Positions 34,350-44,519 of a stretch of 64,000 nucleotides of DNA are shown piece after piece. The stretch covers positions 173,364 to 237,363 of the forward strand of contig CAJNDS010002361.1 in NCBI GenBank assembly GCA_905221605.1, given 5' to 3'. The stretch comes from Symbiodinium natans (taxonomy: Eukaryota > Sar > Dinophyceae > Suessiales > Symbiodiniaceae). Position 1 is the stretch's first letter. Each line of letters begins with the position of its first letter. A model generated the notes under the pieces. The model worked only from the letters and a program-made list of their open reading frames with translations. It was not told the origin of the DNA and did not search any database. The position numbers and the translations under genes were made by a program.

Positions 34350-35001
34350 TCTAGAACCCACGCATCGGAGCCTCGTGCCTGAGCAAACAATGGACAATGT
34401 ACCATTCTATGTTCAACCGTGTCAGGAACACGGCACTCCTTGCAGAGCCCATCCTTGCTGGCGTCAAACTTCGAATGGGCTGAGTCGAAAAGAAAAGCAC
34501 CTGACTGAATGGCAGCAAGTCTAGCTGTGTCAGATGCCTGGCGTCCAGGGCGACCAATGACGCCTCTAAGCCCACAAGATCCTGCATGGTGTGCCGGTGA
34601 GTGTGCTGCCTGGCCACGTAAGCCAACCATGCTCGCTCCGCAAGGTCCCGCAATAGGGCCCGAGGCATAGCTAATAGATCATGACAAAGGCCTTCATGGT
34701 CTACAAAAAGAGGTGGTGTCAGCACACTCCAACCCAAATCCGAAAAGAACCGAAGGACCTGAGAGAAAGGACCCTGAAACAACATCCCATCGAAATCCCG
34801 CATAAACTGGCGCCAGAAAGTGAGCAAAGATGGCAGAGCCGCGCGCTGGCGACGTAGGTCACGCAGCAGCGACCAGAGCAGCCAAAAGCCAGGGTCAGCC
34901 TCCATGTGAGGCTGGCACTGGCTCCAGCTGTCTTCACGCCTAACGCTTGGACAGCGGCTGTCCGGAGGGAAGGCAAGAGCGACGGCGGTAGGGGGCAGCA
35001 A
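34350..35001 (-). pseudogene. LINE linker with CCHC zinc motif
   Basis: One frame carries ADPGFWLLWSLLRDLRRQRA and FSDLGWSVLTPPLF. The next carries SGAFLFDSAHSKFD and a C-x2-C-x7-H-x4-C motif (CKECRVPDTVEHRMVHC) near 34380-34450. This finger typically follows the RT domain in LINE proteins and binds nucleic acid. The order RT, finger, RNase H is regular for this class. The frame changes here are part of the decay. Confidence 0.8.
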
Positions 35002-35024
35002 ACTGCACCATGGAGGGCGGAGGC

Positions 35025-36390
35025 CTAGAACTTCCCTGGCAAGATGGCCTGCTTGTAAACCAGCGGCGCCCTCAGTCTTTTCAAGGCCAATGCCTGCGCG
35101 CGTTCAACAAGGGCGTGGTTTCGGGTGCTGCGCCCGAAAGACAAGAACCCTCCCAGTTCCCTGGCGTGCGAGCAGAGAGGCATTTGGAATGCGCGGAGGT
35201 TGGCTGTTGAGCCTGGCTGGGAACCCCACAGATATGTCCTTTGCTTCATCTAGTTGCAGGCCAAGCAGATCAAGGACGCATCGGCTAGTGTTGATGCCTT
35301 TGGCCAGCCCGCCACAGCCTTGACTAACAACCGCCAAGTTGTCGACATACGTGAGTGACTGGACCGACGGGGCATACGCCTGCAGATAGAAATGGTAGAT
35401 CATGTCAGTGATCAGCATAGCCACCGGCGACAAAGGGTAGCCTTCACAGAACCCCGAATTGGAGTGGACCGGCTGGCTCACACAGCTACGAACTAGGAAG
35501 CGTCGTTCAACGCCCTCCAGGAAGCCTGCCCATGGGCCGAGCACGGTCTCAGGCAGTCCTAAGACAGCAGCAGCTGCCATCACAGGCCGACGCGGCAAAC
35601 AGTTGAATGCCTTTACAACGTCCCCTACCATCCCATAAAGGTCGTGATGTCCCTGAGAACTGAGCTCAACCTGGGCCTGAAGGGACCACCAAAGCATGTC
35701 GGCGCTGCGACCGCGCACAAACCCGAAACAGCCTTCCGGAACTGACTGAGTAAGTTGGGATATGGCCTGGCGAGCCCTAATCCCGCTCCATGTGCGGTAA
35801 ATCATGCTCAAGAGGCAGATCGGCCGAAAGCCGTTGGCGTCCCCTGTTGCAGCAGGCTTCAGCAGGCTGCAGACGAATCCTTGCAAAAGTTGCTGCGGCC
35901 ATTGCTCTTGCTCCTGTTCGATGGCAGACAACAAAGAGAGCAGAGACTGCAGCCATGAGTCCGGCATGTTCATCAGATCGGCCTTGGGCCAGCCGTCTGG
36001 GCCTCGGGCCGCCCGCGGCTTGAATCGGCGGAGCGCCTGCCGCCATTGCTGAATCGTTATGGGAGGAAACGAAAGCTGCAAACGTGGCATGTAAGCTTGC
36101 GCAAAAGCAACTAGGCGATCCCATTGCGCCGTCGGCATGTCTGTGTGCTGCCGCCAACGAGGTCGCCAGAGTGCAACAAATTCGGAGTGGACATGCTCGA
36201 CCGAGCTAAGGGTTTGATGCTGCTCGATCTCGTCGGCACGCCAAAATTGAAAATTGTCCTCAACAGTGCATACATCATCTTGCAAGGAGACCACGTGAAT
36301 GGGCTGGCCATCAACTGACCACGTGGAAGCGCCCCTAGTGTCGATGGGTCCCTCGAGATGAATCTGATTGGAGGAGGGCTCGGACGCCAA
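35025..36390 (-). pseudogene. reverse transcriptase domain of the LINE
   Basis: Motifs in order: LLKPAATGDANGFRPICLLS, RQAISQLTQSVPEGCFGFVR then GRSADMLWW, motif A GMVGDVVKAFNCLPR (Asp present), motif B GFCEGYPLSPVAM, and motif C QSLTYVDNLAVVSQG. The frame then shifts near 35240 into RELGGFLSFGRSTRN and ends at a stop after ILPGKF. Motif C has YVDN where the usual pattern is (Y/F)xDD; the second catalytic Asp is Asn. The upstream endonuclease is missing. Start at 36390 is simply where homology begins. Confidence 0.9.
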
Positions 36391-36399
36391 AAAAAATAT

Positions 36400-37890
36400 A
36401 TAATGTACAGTTGTAGTCTTTACCGGGCCACTGTATTATATACATTTACTATACATTAAATACTTGTGAAGTGCTCCTCTGAAAGGGGCGTCTCTGTCAA
36501 CGCATCGAACACATGGAGGCACACTGCATTCATGGACATTGCCAGGAAGAACGCCTCAACCTGCTGGAATCAGCCGTAAGGCAGAAACGGCGGCTTCCTT
36601 ACACGATACTCAGACGTTGAGCACGGGGCTTTGAGAAATGGCTGCACAAAACTCTGAGGCAGGGCCTCCTGCTTCCAAATCCAGCAGGCGCGAGTCACCA
36701 ATGCACCAGAATTCACTGTGGCAGCGTGTGGCGATATGCGGCAGTTGATGGCAGTTGTAGTGGATGGCATGTAGTCATGTAAGCTTCAGTCTCAGTACTT
36801 ATTCGGATATCAGTTTAATTCAACTGCAGTCGTCTTGCAGGACCGCACCGCTTCTTCCGAAAGCTGGATGCATCTGGCGGGGTGGACTGTCTCGTGGAGG
36901 TGACGCACGCAAGACAACATTCTTGTTGTTGGCCTCTTCGCAGGTTTGTGCCAGACCAATCGTGGCAGGAACTGACGAAGCGTTTGGAAGATGCCGTAGC
37001 AGGCTTGAAGGGAAGGCCAGATCCACAGCTTTTCACTTATTTCTGAGATGGTCCAAGATCTAGATGGGACAGCCAAGGTGTCTGGATCCAACATTGGGAC
37101 GGGTGTGCTCCTACATTGAGCCTGGAGGTTGACATGCGGAACCCTTGTGTCTCGTGTGTTATCTCTTGCATCTCTTGACCAGGTTTCATTCACGAGCACC
37201 GTGACCGGTACCAAGCTCGCACAGGCAACCTGAGCGTTTGGTAATGGTACTTCTCAAACCCAAAAAGCCGATGCCACACTGAGATGATGCGGCGCATTTG
37301 CGGGCAAACATTGTCGTGCAGATGGAGCCGTTGGGTCTCAGATTCTATTTGCGTTGCAGCTGCTCTGGTATTCGGGCGACTCGTATCGACTCGTAAAGCT
37401 GCAGCGGGATGTAGCGGGTAAGCAGACACCAAATGACATTTCCAGCAGTGAGTGCGTACTGGACACACTACACTACACTAGTACAAAGTGAAGACTAGCC
37501 AAGGTGCTAAATCGGAGTGTCCATTCTGGTGTTCTCTACCACAAGTCACAAGGGAATATGTAGCACGTTTTGCTCCAGGACAAAGGAAGGAATAAGCAGA
37601 AAGATGATGCTGAGTTATACTGAGTCGTACCGATTGTCGTTGACTGTCGCTGGCAGAGCAAGACTCCAACAGCCTAGGGTCCAGAGAGAACGCTTTCAAC
37701 AGGACGCAATGCACGACTGCCAAAACCGAGGATTAAAACCATGAAAGAAGACATTATGTGGGCGCAGTGGGACACAAGTTTCCACAGTCCAGCTGACTTC
37801 CACATACCCCAGCGAAGAAGCGCACGACCATTGGCGAACCCCGCACACTTCACTTGACATTGACAATCGATTGTCCAGCACTGGTGTTAC
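36400..37890. other. no confident gene
   Basis: Frames of about 60 to 134 codons occur on both strands (for example - 36810-37214) with no recognisable domain. A TATATACA-type stretch lies at 36395-36450, next to the LINE 5' junction. Confidence 0.4.
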
Positions 37891-37896
37891 GAGCAA

Positions 37897-38382
37897 TTGC
37901 CTATGCGGTTCGTAACCATTGTTGAGTGGTCTGGCGAGGTCTGGACGTCCTATCATAGCTGGCAAGCGATCTTCTTACTTGGCATGTCAGTGGCCCATCA
38001 GGATTGTGCTTCTATGGATATCGCATATCTGCCCCAAGGCCAGTTCCAGTCAATGAGAGGGATGCTTGGATGTTCTTTGCCTCCAAAGAGTTGCACGCGA
38101 CGGTGCTGCTGGCTGTCTTATCTTTCCTGCGCAGTTCACGGCAGTCGTGCTTGTAGCTGTCTCTGCCACGGTGTTGACGCTTTCGCAACTCGGACAAATG
38201 GCAGGGCACCATCCCTGGTCCTCAGCCAAGAATTGTTTACGGATTCGGCTGGCTGGTTTCTCAGCTGTGATGACTTGGGAGAATGTGAGAGACTGCTCCT
38301 CAGCTTGCCGACTGTTCTGCCTATGAAGGAGCGTGCCGCCGAGCTTCACACCGCGGCGGATACAAGATCGGTGAGATTGTGA
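37897..38382 (+). CDS. candidate exon(s), unidentified
   Basis: A 161-codon open frame holds an exon-like second half (VLSQELFTDSAGWFLSCDDL then GECERLLLSLPTVLPMKERA). An overlapping frame at about 38110-38200 has a hydrophobic stretch (FTAVVLVAVSATVLTLSQLG). Only one can be right for each base range, and splicing may alternate between them. No family or start could be assigned. Confidence 0.3.
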   Translation: MPMRFVTIVEWSGEVWTSYHSWQAIFLLGMSVAHQDCASMDIAYLPQGQFQSMRGMLGCSLPPKSCTRRCCWLSYLSCAVHGSRACSCLCHGVDAFATRTNGRAPSLVLSQELFTDSAGWFLSCDDLGECERLLLSLPTVLPMKERAAELHTAADTRSVRL

Positions 38383-38699
38383 AAAGTGGTTGGGGACGCG
38401 GTGGTGGGCAGTGGTGGGTACGGGCAAGTAGTGGAGAGATGCAGATGAACAGCATTTCGCAGCCCATGAAAGTCGTGGCTCGAGCTGGCCTACAGCTGCA
38501 TATCAAGTGCACCTCAAATAGAGTATAGTCTCGTTCTGAGCCTCCTTGCCATGGCCAGCACACAGGCCGGAAACTTAAACCAAGTCAACTGCAAGTCTGA
38601 GTGGGGAGTGAGACTGTGAGACTGTGAGACTGGAAACGACCCGTGGAATCCGAGGATGCGGCCATGATGCCCACAGGGTCAGCTTGACTTGTGATTTTG

Positions 38700-40000
38700 A
38701 TTGCGTTGATTGCTTGCGGCCGATGCCTCTGGCAAAAGGTTGAAAGGCAAGCTGGCCTCCCTCGAGGACTTCATCTCGATGCAGAACGAGGCAGTATGAG
38801 ACAGCTCTGCGAGAGCTCTGCGGCTCAGAGCCCTGCGTGCTGCAGGAACTGGCCGCGCAAAGGCAGGAGATTGAAAGCCTTCGAAATGACAAGGTGCGCA
38901 CAGTGATGCAGTGCACAAGAACTATGAGCTTAGACTCAGTACAGTGATGACTCAGAATTTCATGTGGCTGTCTTTTGCGAATATTGGCTGCGCAGACGGG
39001 CATAGAAGAGCACTACCAGGCTCAGCTGCAGGAGCAGCAGAGATTCTGTTCAAAGAAATCGTGCGGTGTAGTAAAGCAAAATGGTATCAGGGACGCATAA
39101 ATACTCATAATGTGTAACATGTGGTTGAAACATAGTATTAATGCCAATGCGCCCCGGTGCCCCCGCCTGGGCCGCGGCCCACACACCAGCTGGATGTTTC
39201 AGGCACCGGCAGGTGAGTCCTCAGAGGTTCAGTAGGATCCAGAGGGTTAGGGAAGGCCGTAGACTTTGAAGGGTCCACAACGAACGCATAGGAGGTCCAT
39301 TTGGCGTTCTAGGTCCATAGCGGGCACAGAGGAGGACAACTTCGGCGGGCCAGGGAGGGGGAGAAAGGAGGATAGGGAGGTGGATTGCTCTTTGACCCAA
39401 AACGTCTGCGTGCCTGGCGACTCGGCGGACTGGGTAGGATGCCACTCTCAGATCTCGAGAGTTTCGTGATTGATGTGAGCAGAGGAGCTGAAGAAAACCA
39501 TGGTGGGTGATGTTCAACGATTGCAAGACGAGGCACACCTTGCTCGTACGCTTCATTGCACTTTGCATGCTCGTGCATTGAGTACTGAGGTGAAGAGACA
39601 CTTTGCTCAGCAGAAGGCGTAGATTGATACTGGCATGAGTGTTGGTTGATGGTTGCTCGTGTAACGTCGTCAGCTGTTGCATGCGAAGGCAGAAAATGGA
39701 CGCCTGCAACAACAAGACACGTGCTAAGCTTCTGTTGAAATTCTGTGTTTCACTTGTCTTGTCGAAGGGCAAAGAGCAACCACTAAGATCACGACCTTGA
39801 AGGGAGAGAAGACTTCACTTCAGCAGCAGATCTTGGGCCACCGCCTCAACACGATCTCACATTTGTCAGGGCTCCGGACATTCCAACGGCGGGACAATTC
39901 TCTGTCGAGTGGCGATGACAGGTTTGCAGCGGCGCATACAAGAAATTGAGGAGCAGGCACTCGCAGTATCGCTTGTACTTGAGTCTATAGTCTGCATCGA
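38700..40000 (+). CDS. coiled-coil protein exons, unidentified
   Basis: Exon-like stretches encode helix: KRLKGKLASLEDFISMQ (about 38730), VLQELAAQRQEIESLRNDK (about 38838-38893), TGIEEHYQAQLQEQQRFCSK (about 38996), AEELKKTMVGDVQRLQDEAH (about 39480), RQLLHAKAENGRLQQQ (about 39670), KITTLKGEKTSLQQQILGHR (about 39788) and GLQRRIQEIEEQALAVS (about 39926). Strong Gln/Glu/Leu heptads suggest a long dimeric coiled coil. The style is the same as at 13.7-17.5 and 27.6-30 kb. Start, stop and exact exon ends are not settled. Confidence 0.55.
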
Positions 40001-40629
40001 CTGGTCGCGATATCGCGGGATGCGGAACGGCACGGATGATCAGCCAAGGTTGGTTGCGACTGAGCCCACTTTGCCATGGGCAGGAAGGTGATCCCGGCTC
40101 AACTTGAAGACATTGAAGACATCAGCCTTCTCTGGCTCAACTTCATGGTGAAGATAAGTGCAGAGGTGTCCACCCAGGAGGGTTTGGAGGGCCCGCATCT
40201 CGAGATCCTAGCCCACCGAAGGCCATTTTCAACTTGAGCATTCTGCCACAATCTGCCATTCTGGCAACCGATGGCCACTCTGCATCCGCAGGTGCACGGG
40301 ATCCTCGTTTTGGCCGAGTGATATGCCAAGATCCCTCCAAAATGTGTGCTGATTGTGCTCTGTGCGCTCGGTGGGACTATGACTATGCTTCGCATCCTGC
40401 CAAGACGATTGCGTCATAGTGCGCCCTTGAACCTAGGCTGAGGCTTGGTGCAGTAGAGGGTTGGTGTACCATCCACATTGGCAGACAGCTCAAGCCGTGT
40501 AACAGCCTGCGGCAGGCTGTAAGCCAACTAAGCAACTTAAGTAACAGCCAACGTTGCGTTGGTGGGGACAGACTTTCGCCAGGCTTATCCAAGCTTACGC
40601 ATAGAAGCTGAACTACAGAGCCGAGTGCC

Positions 40630-41261
40630 ATGGCGACGCTGAACATTGCCAAGATCGTGTTGCGAACTGAGCATTGTAGGGGATAGGAGTGTTCTTAGGC
40701 TTTGAACCATCTTAACCGTTGCATATCGTTGCCCCTCGGAGGCTTGACAAGGACAGTTGGGAGAACATACCTCCCATGGTTTTCAAATCATTCCAAGCCA
40801 CTGCTGCCAACATGCCGCGGGCTAAGCTTGCGTGGCAAACTGTACAAGCTCATGACACCGGTGCAGAGTTATGCTGTTGAGCCAGCTGCTTGCTTTTGAG
40901 GAATGGCATCAAAAAGTGGGCAGATGTGTACGAAGGGCTCTTCTCTCAGGGGGCGTTTGCCCGCACATGTTCGCCGCAGTGATTGCACGGGTCCTTTCGA
41001 GGCGAGCGAAGAGCCAGAGTGAGTTCATGACCAAATACGAGGCTGTAGTTTTGCACCTGACCTGACAACTGCCTTCAATCGCCTTTTCTTTGACAACGGG
41101 CAACAGCCCGGAAAGATGACCGAAACGCTGCCCCTGCACTCGTCATCTTGGATCTCATGTCGAGCGAAGGACAAGCTGGCAACATTGGAGCACAGCCTGG
41201 GAGCTCTGCGTTTGGCTTGGCTCACCCAATTGTGCCAACACAATACGAATACGAAAGTTGA
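40630..41261 (+). CDS. small multi-exon gene, unidentified
   Basis: ATG at 40630 opens MATLNIAKIVLRTE. After ttgacaag, an exon at about 40750 reads DSWENIPPMVFKSFQATAAN then MPRAKLAWQTVQ. After ttttgag, an exon at about 40900 reads NGIKKWADVYEGLFSQGAFA. A final frame from about 41105 reads ARKDDRNAAPALVILDLMSS then EGQAGNIGAQPGSSAFGLAH and PIVPTQYEYES, with a stop at 41259-41261. Composition is mixed and globular, unlike the surrounding coiled coils. Junction phases were only partly checked, and an exon near 41060 (PDLTTAFNRLFFDN) may also belong. No family recognised. Confidence 0.5.
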
Positions 41262-41589
41262 GATGACCTTAACTGCAACATTTGCTAAGGCAGGAACGTG
41301 TAGAGACCATCACGCAGGACATGACTGCCGCCTCTGAACTTGGGAGGCTCAGGGGTTCGAGGATCTAGGGCTGTTCAGAGATGGTGAATGTCAGTGAATG
41401 TCGCACATCTAAGTTGCTCTCACAGGCAGCAAGCCATGACTTGTGCTGGTGGGTTTCAGCGTATGGAACGATGTATGGCAGCGATGTTTAGACATTTCAG
41501 TCGGAAGCTTAGCTTGGGCTTTCCCATAGTGGTATCCGAATCCTGTCATAGAGCCGAGGTCGGATCTTTGGGGTTAAGATGGATCTTCT

Positions 41590-41930
41590 TGAACATGAAG
41601 ATGCCGAAGGCGCGGGCAAGGTGGTCCAAAGACGGAGCTTCCTTTCTCAGAACGAAGGTGCTGGAAAGCCCGCCCATCCAGAGACAGAGGAGCTGGAACT
41701 GTGTCACAGTGGGTGTTAGTAGTATGTCATCGTGTGTGGTCGATGAATGTCACAGTGTGGTGCGATCGCTTCCTTGGCGAGCATGGCATCCGCAGGGCGC
41801 TGACTTGCCACCTGGCGCGCAGCTTACGCGACAATCGCGACAATCCATGCTGGCAAAAGGGGAAGGTGAAGTGCGTGCAATGCAGTTGCACGACTCAGGC
41901 ATTGCCATCATGCAGGCCAGTGGAACAAGC
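41590..41930 (+). CDS. small two-exon gene or gene fragment, unidentified
   Basis: An ATG near 41579 gives MDLLEHEDAEGAGKVVQRRS then FLSQNEGAGKPAHPETEELE. After ccgcag (about 41795), an exon reads GADLPPGAQLTRQSRQSMLA then KGEGEVRAMQLHDSGIAIMQ, ending at a GC-type donor (atgcag|gccag). It is acidic, Gln-rich and probably helical. The alternative frame from about 41755 (VWCDRFLGEHGIRRALTCHL) also looks protein-like. It is 330 bases after the previous gene on the same strand. No family recognised. Confidence 0.4.
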
Positions 41931-42079
41931 TCCCTCCCCAGAGTGTTTCGGTGAAGCCACACCAAGGTATAGAATGTACATGAAAAGCATAGTCCCACAT
42001 TCTTCTAGCAGAGCTTGGCTTGAGTTGCGTGTTGCGTTAGGGGGACAAGGCTGGGGTTCAAGGGAAGCAGCTGTTAGTG

Positions 42080-42520
42080 CTCTTCTTTTGGGGGAGGTGG
42101 GGGGACCGGGGTGGTGTGGGGAGTGGGTGTGGGGAGTGGGTGCGGGGGGGTTCGGGGGGTCAAGCTTGCATGCATCAGAGCCGTGAGAACTCACTTTGTT
42201 GGGCGTGTCGGGTGTGCTGTCAAAATGCTTTCGTCGAACAGAGGGAAGGGCGAAGCAACGTGACTGTGTCCAGATGTACACTTTGTGCAGAGGGGGGGGT
42301 CAGTATTGTTTATCCAGATTTTGAAGCTGGGTTCTTCCTCGTTGTCCTCAATGGTCATCATCATCATGATCACCACCACCACCACGAGCAACAGTCGTAT
42401 CACGATGCATAATAATATGCACCTTTACAGTCGTCTGGTGGCGGTGGTGTGGCAGGGGCGTGGTGGGCTGTGGTGGGCTGTGGTGGTGCGGTGCGCGGGG
42501 GACTCGAAATTCAACGAGTC
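42080..42520. repeat. G-rich and CAT/CAC simple repeats
   Basis: Gggggg-rich stretch with duplicated gggagtgggtgtggggagtgggtg at 42118-42142. Then a (CAT)n/(CAC)n tract at about 42355-42390 and tggtgggctgtggtgggctg duplication at 42460-42482. No gene supported. Confidence 0.8.
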
Positions 42521-42710
42521 TTAAAGAAGGTTTCGGATGTCGTCTCCGCGGGGCAGGGGGTGGGGGGTGTTTGAGACTCTAGGCCAACTAGATCAACGAC
42601 CAAGTCAATGCAGGGGCTCTGCGCGCTTCTGGTTGAAAACATTTTCGAACACTCGAGAAAGACGAACTCAAAAATCAACATATTCGCCTGCGTGCTTGTG
42701 CGCCAACCAT

Positions 42711-43180
42711 TGTCGCTTTGTTCTAATACGATTCCTTTTGGTTTTTTCTCGGATTCCTGCTTATTTTGAATAGGATCCTTCAGAAATGGTAGGGATCGGG
42801 CTCATGGGGACCTTGATCGATTTCCTATTCGTCCTAGTTGGAGTCATATCAATTTCTTATACGATTCCTACTTTTAATTTGAGCAAGTTTATTCGGATCC
42901 TTGTGTTTTTCTGTAATCGGTTCATAGTAAATTTCAAACGAATCCGAGTAGCTTCAATTAGAGTTCTTACTAATTCTGTATTCGGATCTTCTTTAATGTC
43001 AACTGGATTCCCATAAAAAACATTAGGGGTCCTGTGAAATCTTTAGTAGGGGTTCATATAGTCATATAGGTTTAAAATTTAAATCAAAAGTTCCTTTCGT
43101 TTTCGAAAATTTGAAAGAGTTATGCTTAGTTTTAATGGGATTCTGATTAGATGCATTAGAATTGCTACAGATTTCTTTCA
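42711..43180. repeat. AT-rich degenerate ~22-base tandem repeat
   Basis: Words of the form gattcct, ggatcct, gaatccg or ggttcat recur about every 20 to 26 bases, each followed by a T/A-rich spacer such as acttattttgaata. The block stands out from GC-balanced flanks and was first suspected to be organellar. A frame at 42786-43016 encodes a hydrophobic stretch but its periodicity follows the repeat. It resembles the block at 22719-23040. Confidence 0.65.
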
Positions 43181-43299
43181 GTTTCAAAATTTCCGCAAAA
43201 ACCCTGGACATTTTGCGAAAGTTTTGCATTCATACGCCAGAGCAAAAAAGTTGAATGTTCTAAAATGGTTCAATTGTTCGCAAGCGCGCGCGAAAAAGA

Positions 43300-43925
43300 A
43301 ACGCGTACAGTGGGTTTGGTTGACACATGGGAGATTGGCATATGGTGGGAAGGTTGCAGACGATAGTCCCCCCGCCTCACCCCCCTTCCCGCGACAGGGC
43401 CGTCATCAGTCACAATGTAATGTCATTGCGCGACGACGGTTTGAAACAAGCTGCTGCGACAACGGTTTGTAACTGGGGCGTATGGAGTGCCCGGGTTCGC
43501 ACACGGCCATATGTAGTCAAGAGCTTGAATATCTTTCATCAGCCTGGGCCGGCGGGGGACAAAAGTGACCGATCTGTCAAGGCGTGCTGCGCGCTCAATC
43601 CCACACTTGCACCATAAGTCAGAAGCAAGAGGTGGGGCTGCGCACCAACAGAAGCACGGAGACAAGAAACATCAAGACTCACATGATATTCTTTCTCTGA
43701 GGGCTAATGCAAGTTTGTGCGTACGGTCTTCACCTGCTCAAAGTTGCGCAGCGGCCTCTTCTTAAGAAGCAAGAGTGGCATGTCGCGACCGTTCTGTTTC
43801 GTTCACCCTGCCGAGTTGCCTCTTTAACAACTATGTACGGTGACTGTTTTTAAACATGTGGAGGGCGGGCCCCGGGCCACGAGCCACAGAGGTAGTATAA
43901 AATGTCTATTTAAATTTTCGTGTGT
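43300..43925. other. no confident gene
   Basis: Between the AT-rich repeat and the foldback. Short frames only, without domains; a C/CCT-rich spot lies at 43369-43390. Confidence 0.4.
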
Positions 43926-43959
43926 TTAAATGTATAATCTAAGTGCCCTTGCTTTGCCC

Positions 43960-44330
43960 TGGCACTTTGGGCAACTCGCCGACGCCTGGACTTGGTTTTG
44001 GTGCTTTTCAGGGGTTTGGATAGAAAAATACTCGCGGGGCTCTCGGGGGGCCTTTGGGGTTTCTGGGCTTTTGGGCTTTTCAGGGCCGTGGGAAGCCAGA
44101 AAAACCCTAGGACAATGTTCTAGGTTTCTGGGGCTTGGGGCCTTTCCCCTGAAAGGCCCCAAGCCCACAGAAACCTAGGACATTGTCCCAGGGTGTTTTC
44201 TGGCTTCTTCCCACCCTTGAAAGGCCCCAAGCCCACAGAAACCCAAGAAACACGCTAGGACAATGTCCCAGGGCTGAAAGCCTCCAAGCCATTACGAAAA
44301 CCTAAACCCAAGCCCCAATCCACAACAGCA
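43960..44330. repeat. large foldback with adjoining partial copy
   Basis: A near-perfect inverted repeat has arms of about 58-62 bases: 44089-44146 (gggaagccagaaaa to ggggcctttc) and 44151-44212 (gaaaggccccaagcc to tggcttcttccc), with a four-base loop ccct at 44147-44150. A further partial copy of the second arm follows at 44218-44290 (gaaaggccccaagcccacag, gacaatgtcccaggg). CCTAAACCC-like words end the region. It may be a small foldback or miniature inverted-repeat element. No target-site duplication was identified. Confidence 0.85.
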
Positions 44331-44519
44331 CCTTCAACCGACAGCAGGCGGCCGACGCGTGGACGACCTCTTTTCCACGGGGGTGATTTTAATGGTTATG
44401 GTTTCCGGGTGTTTATAAAAGGGGCGGCCCCACCCAACCCCTCACGGAGGTAGTATAAACTATTTGTTTTATTCATTTAAATGTCCGCACATTAAAAAAT
44501 AGGCACCGTATGACTCATG

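Larger units (their letters stand above)
33051..36400 (-). mobile_element. 5'-truncated, frameshifted non-LTR (LINE-type) retroelement
   Basis: On the - strand, the order is reverse transcriptase (36390 to about 35025), a connecting region with a CCHC zinc motif (about 34970-34380) and an RNase H domain (about 34200-33750). A C-terminal extension ends at 33051. No endonuclease domain is present: homology starts abruptly near 36390-36400 beside ttggcg and a T run (A run on +), consistent with 5' truncation during target-primed reverse transcription. Coding continuity needs four frame changes (near 35240, 34915, 34520 and 34040) and crosses one stop (about 35025). It is therefore a dead copy. 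It is the only clear - strand coding sequence in the window. Confidence 0.9.

Noticed and set aside
42786-43016. Hydrophobic ORF suggesting an organellar membrane protein or plastid DNA transfer
   Set aside because: The bases show a ~22-base repeat period, and the protein periodicity follows it; no organellar gene recognised.
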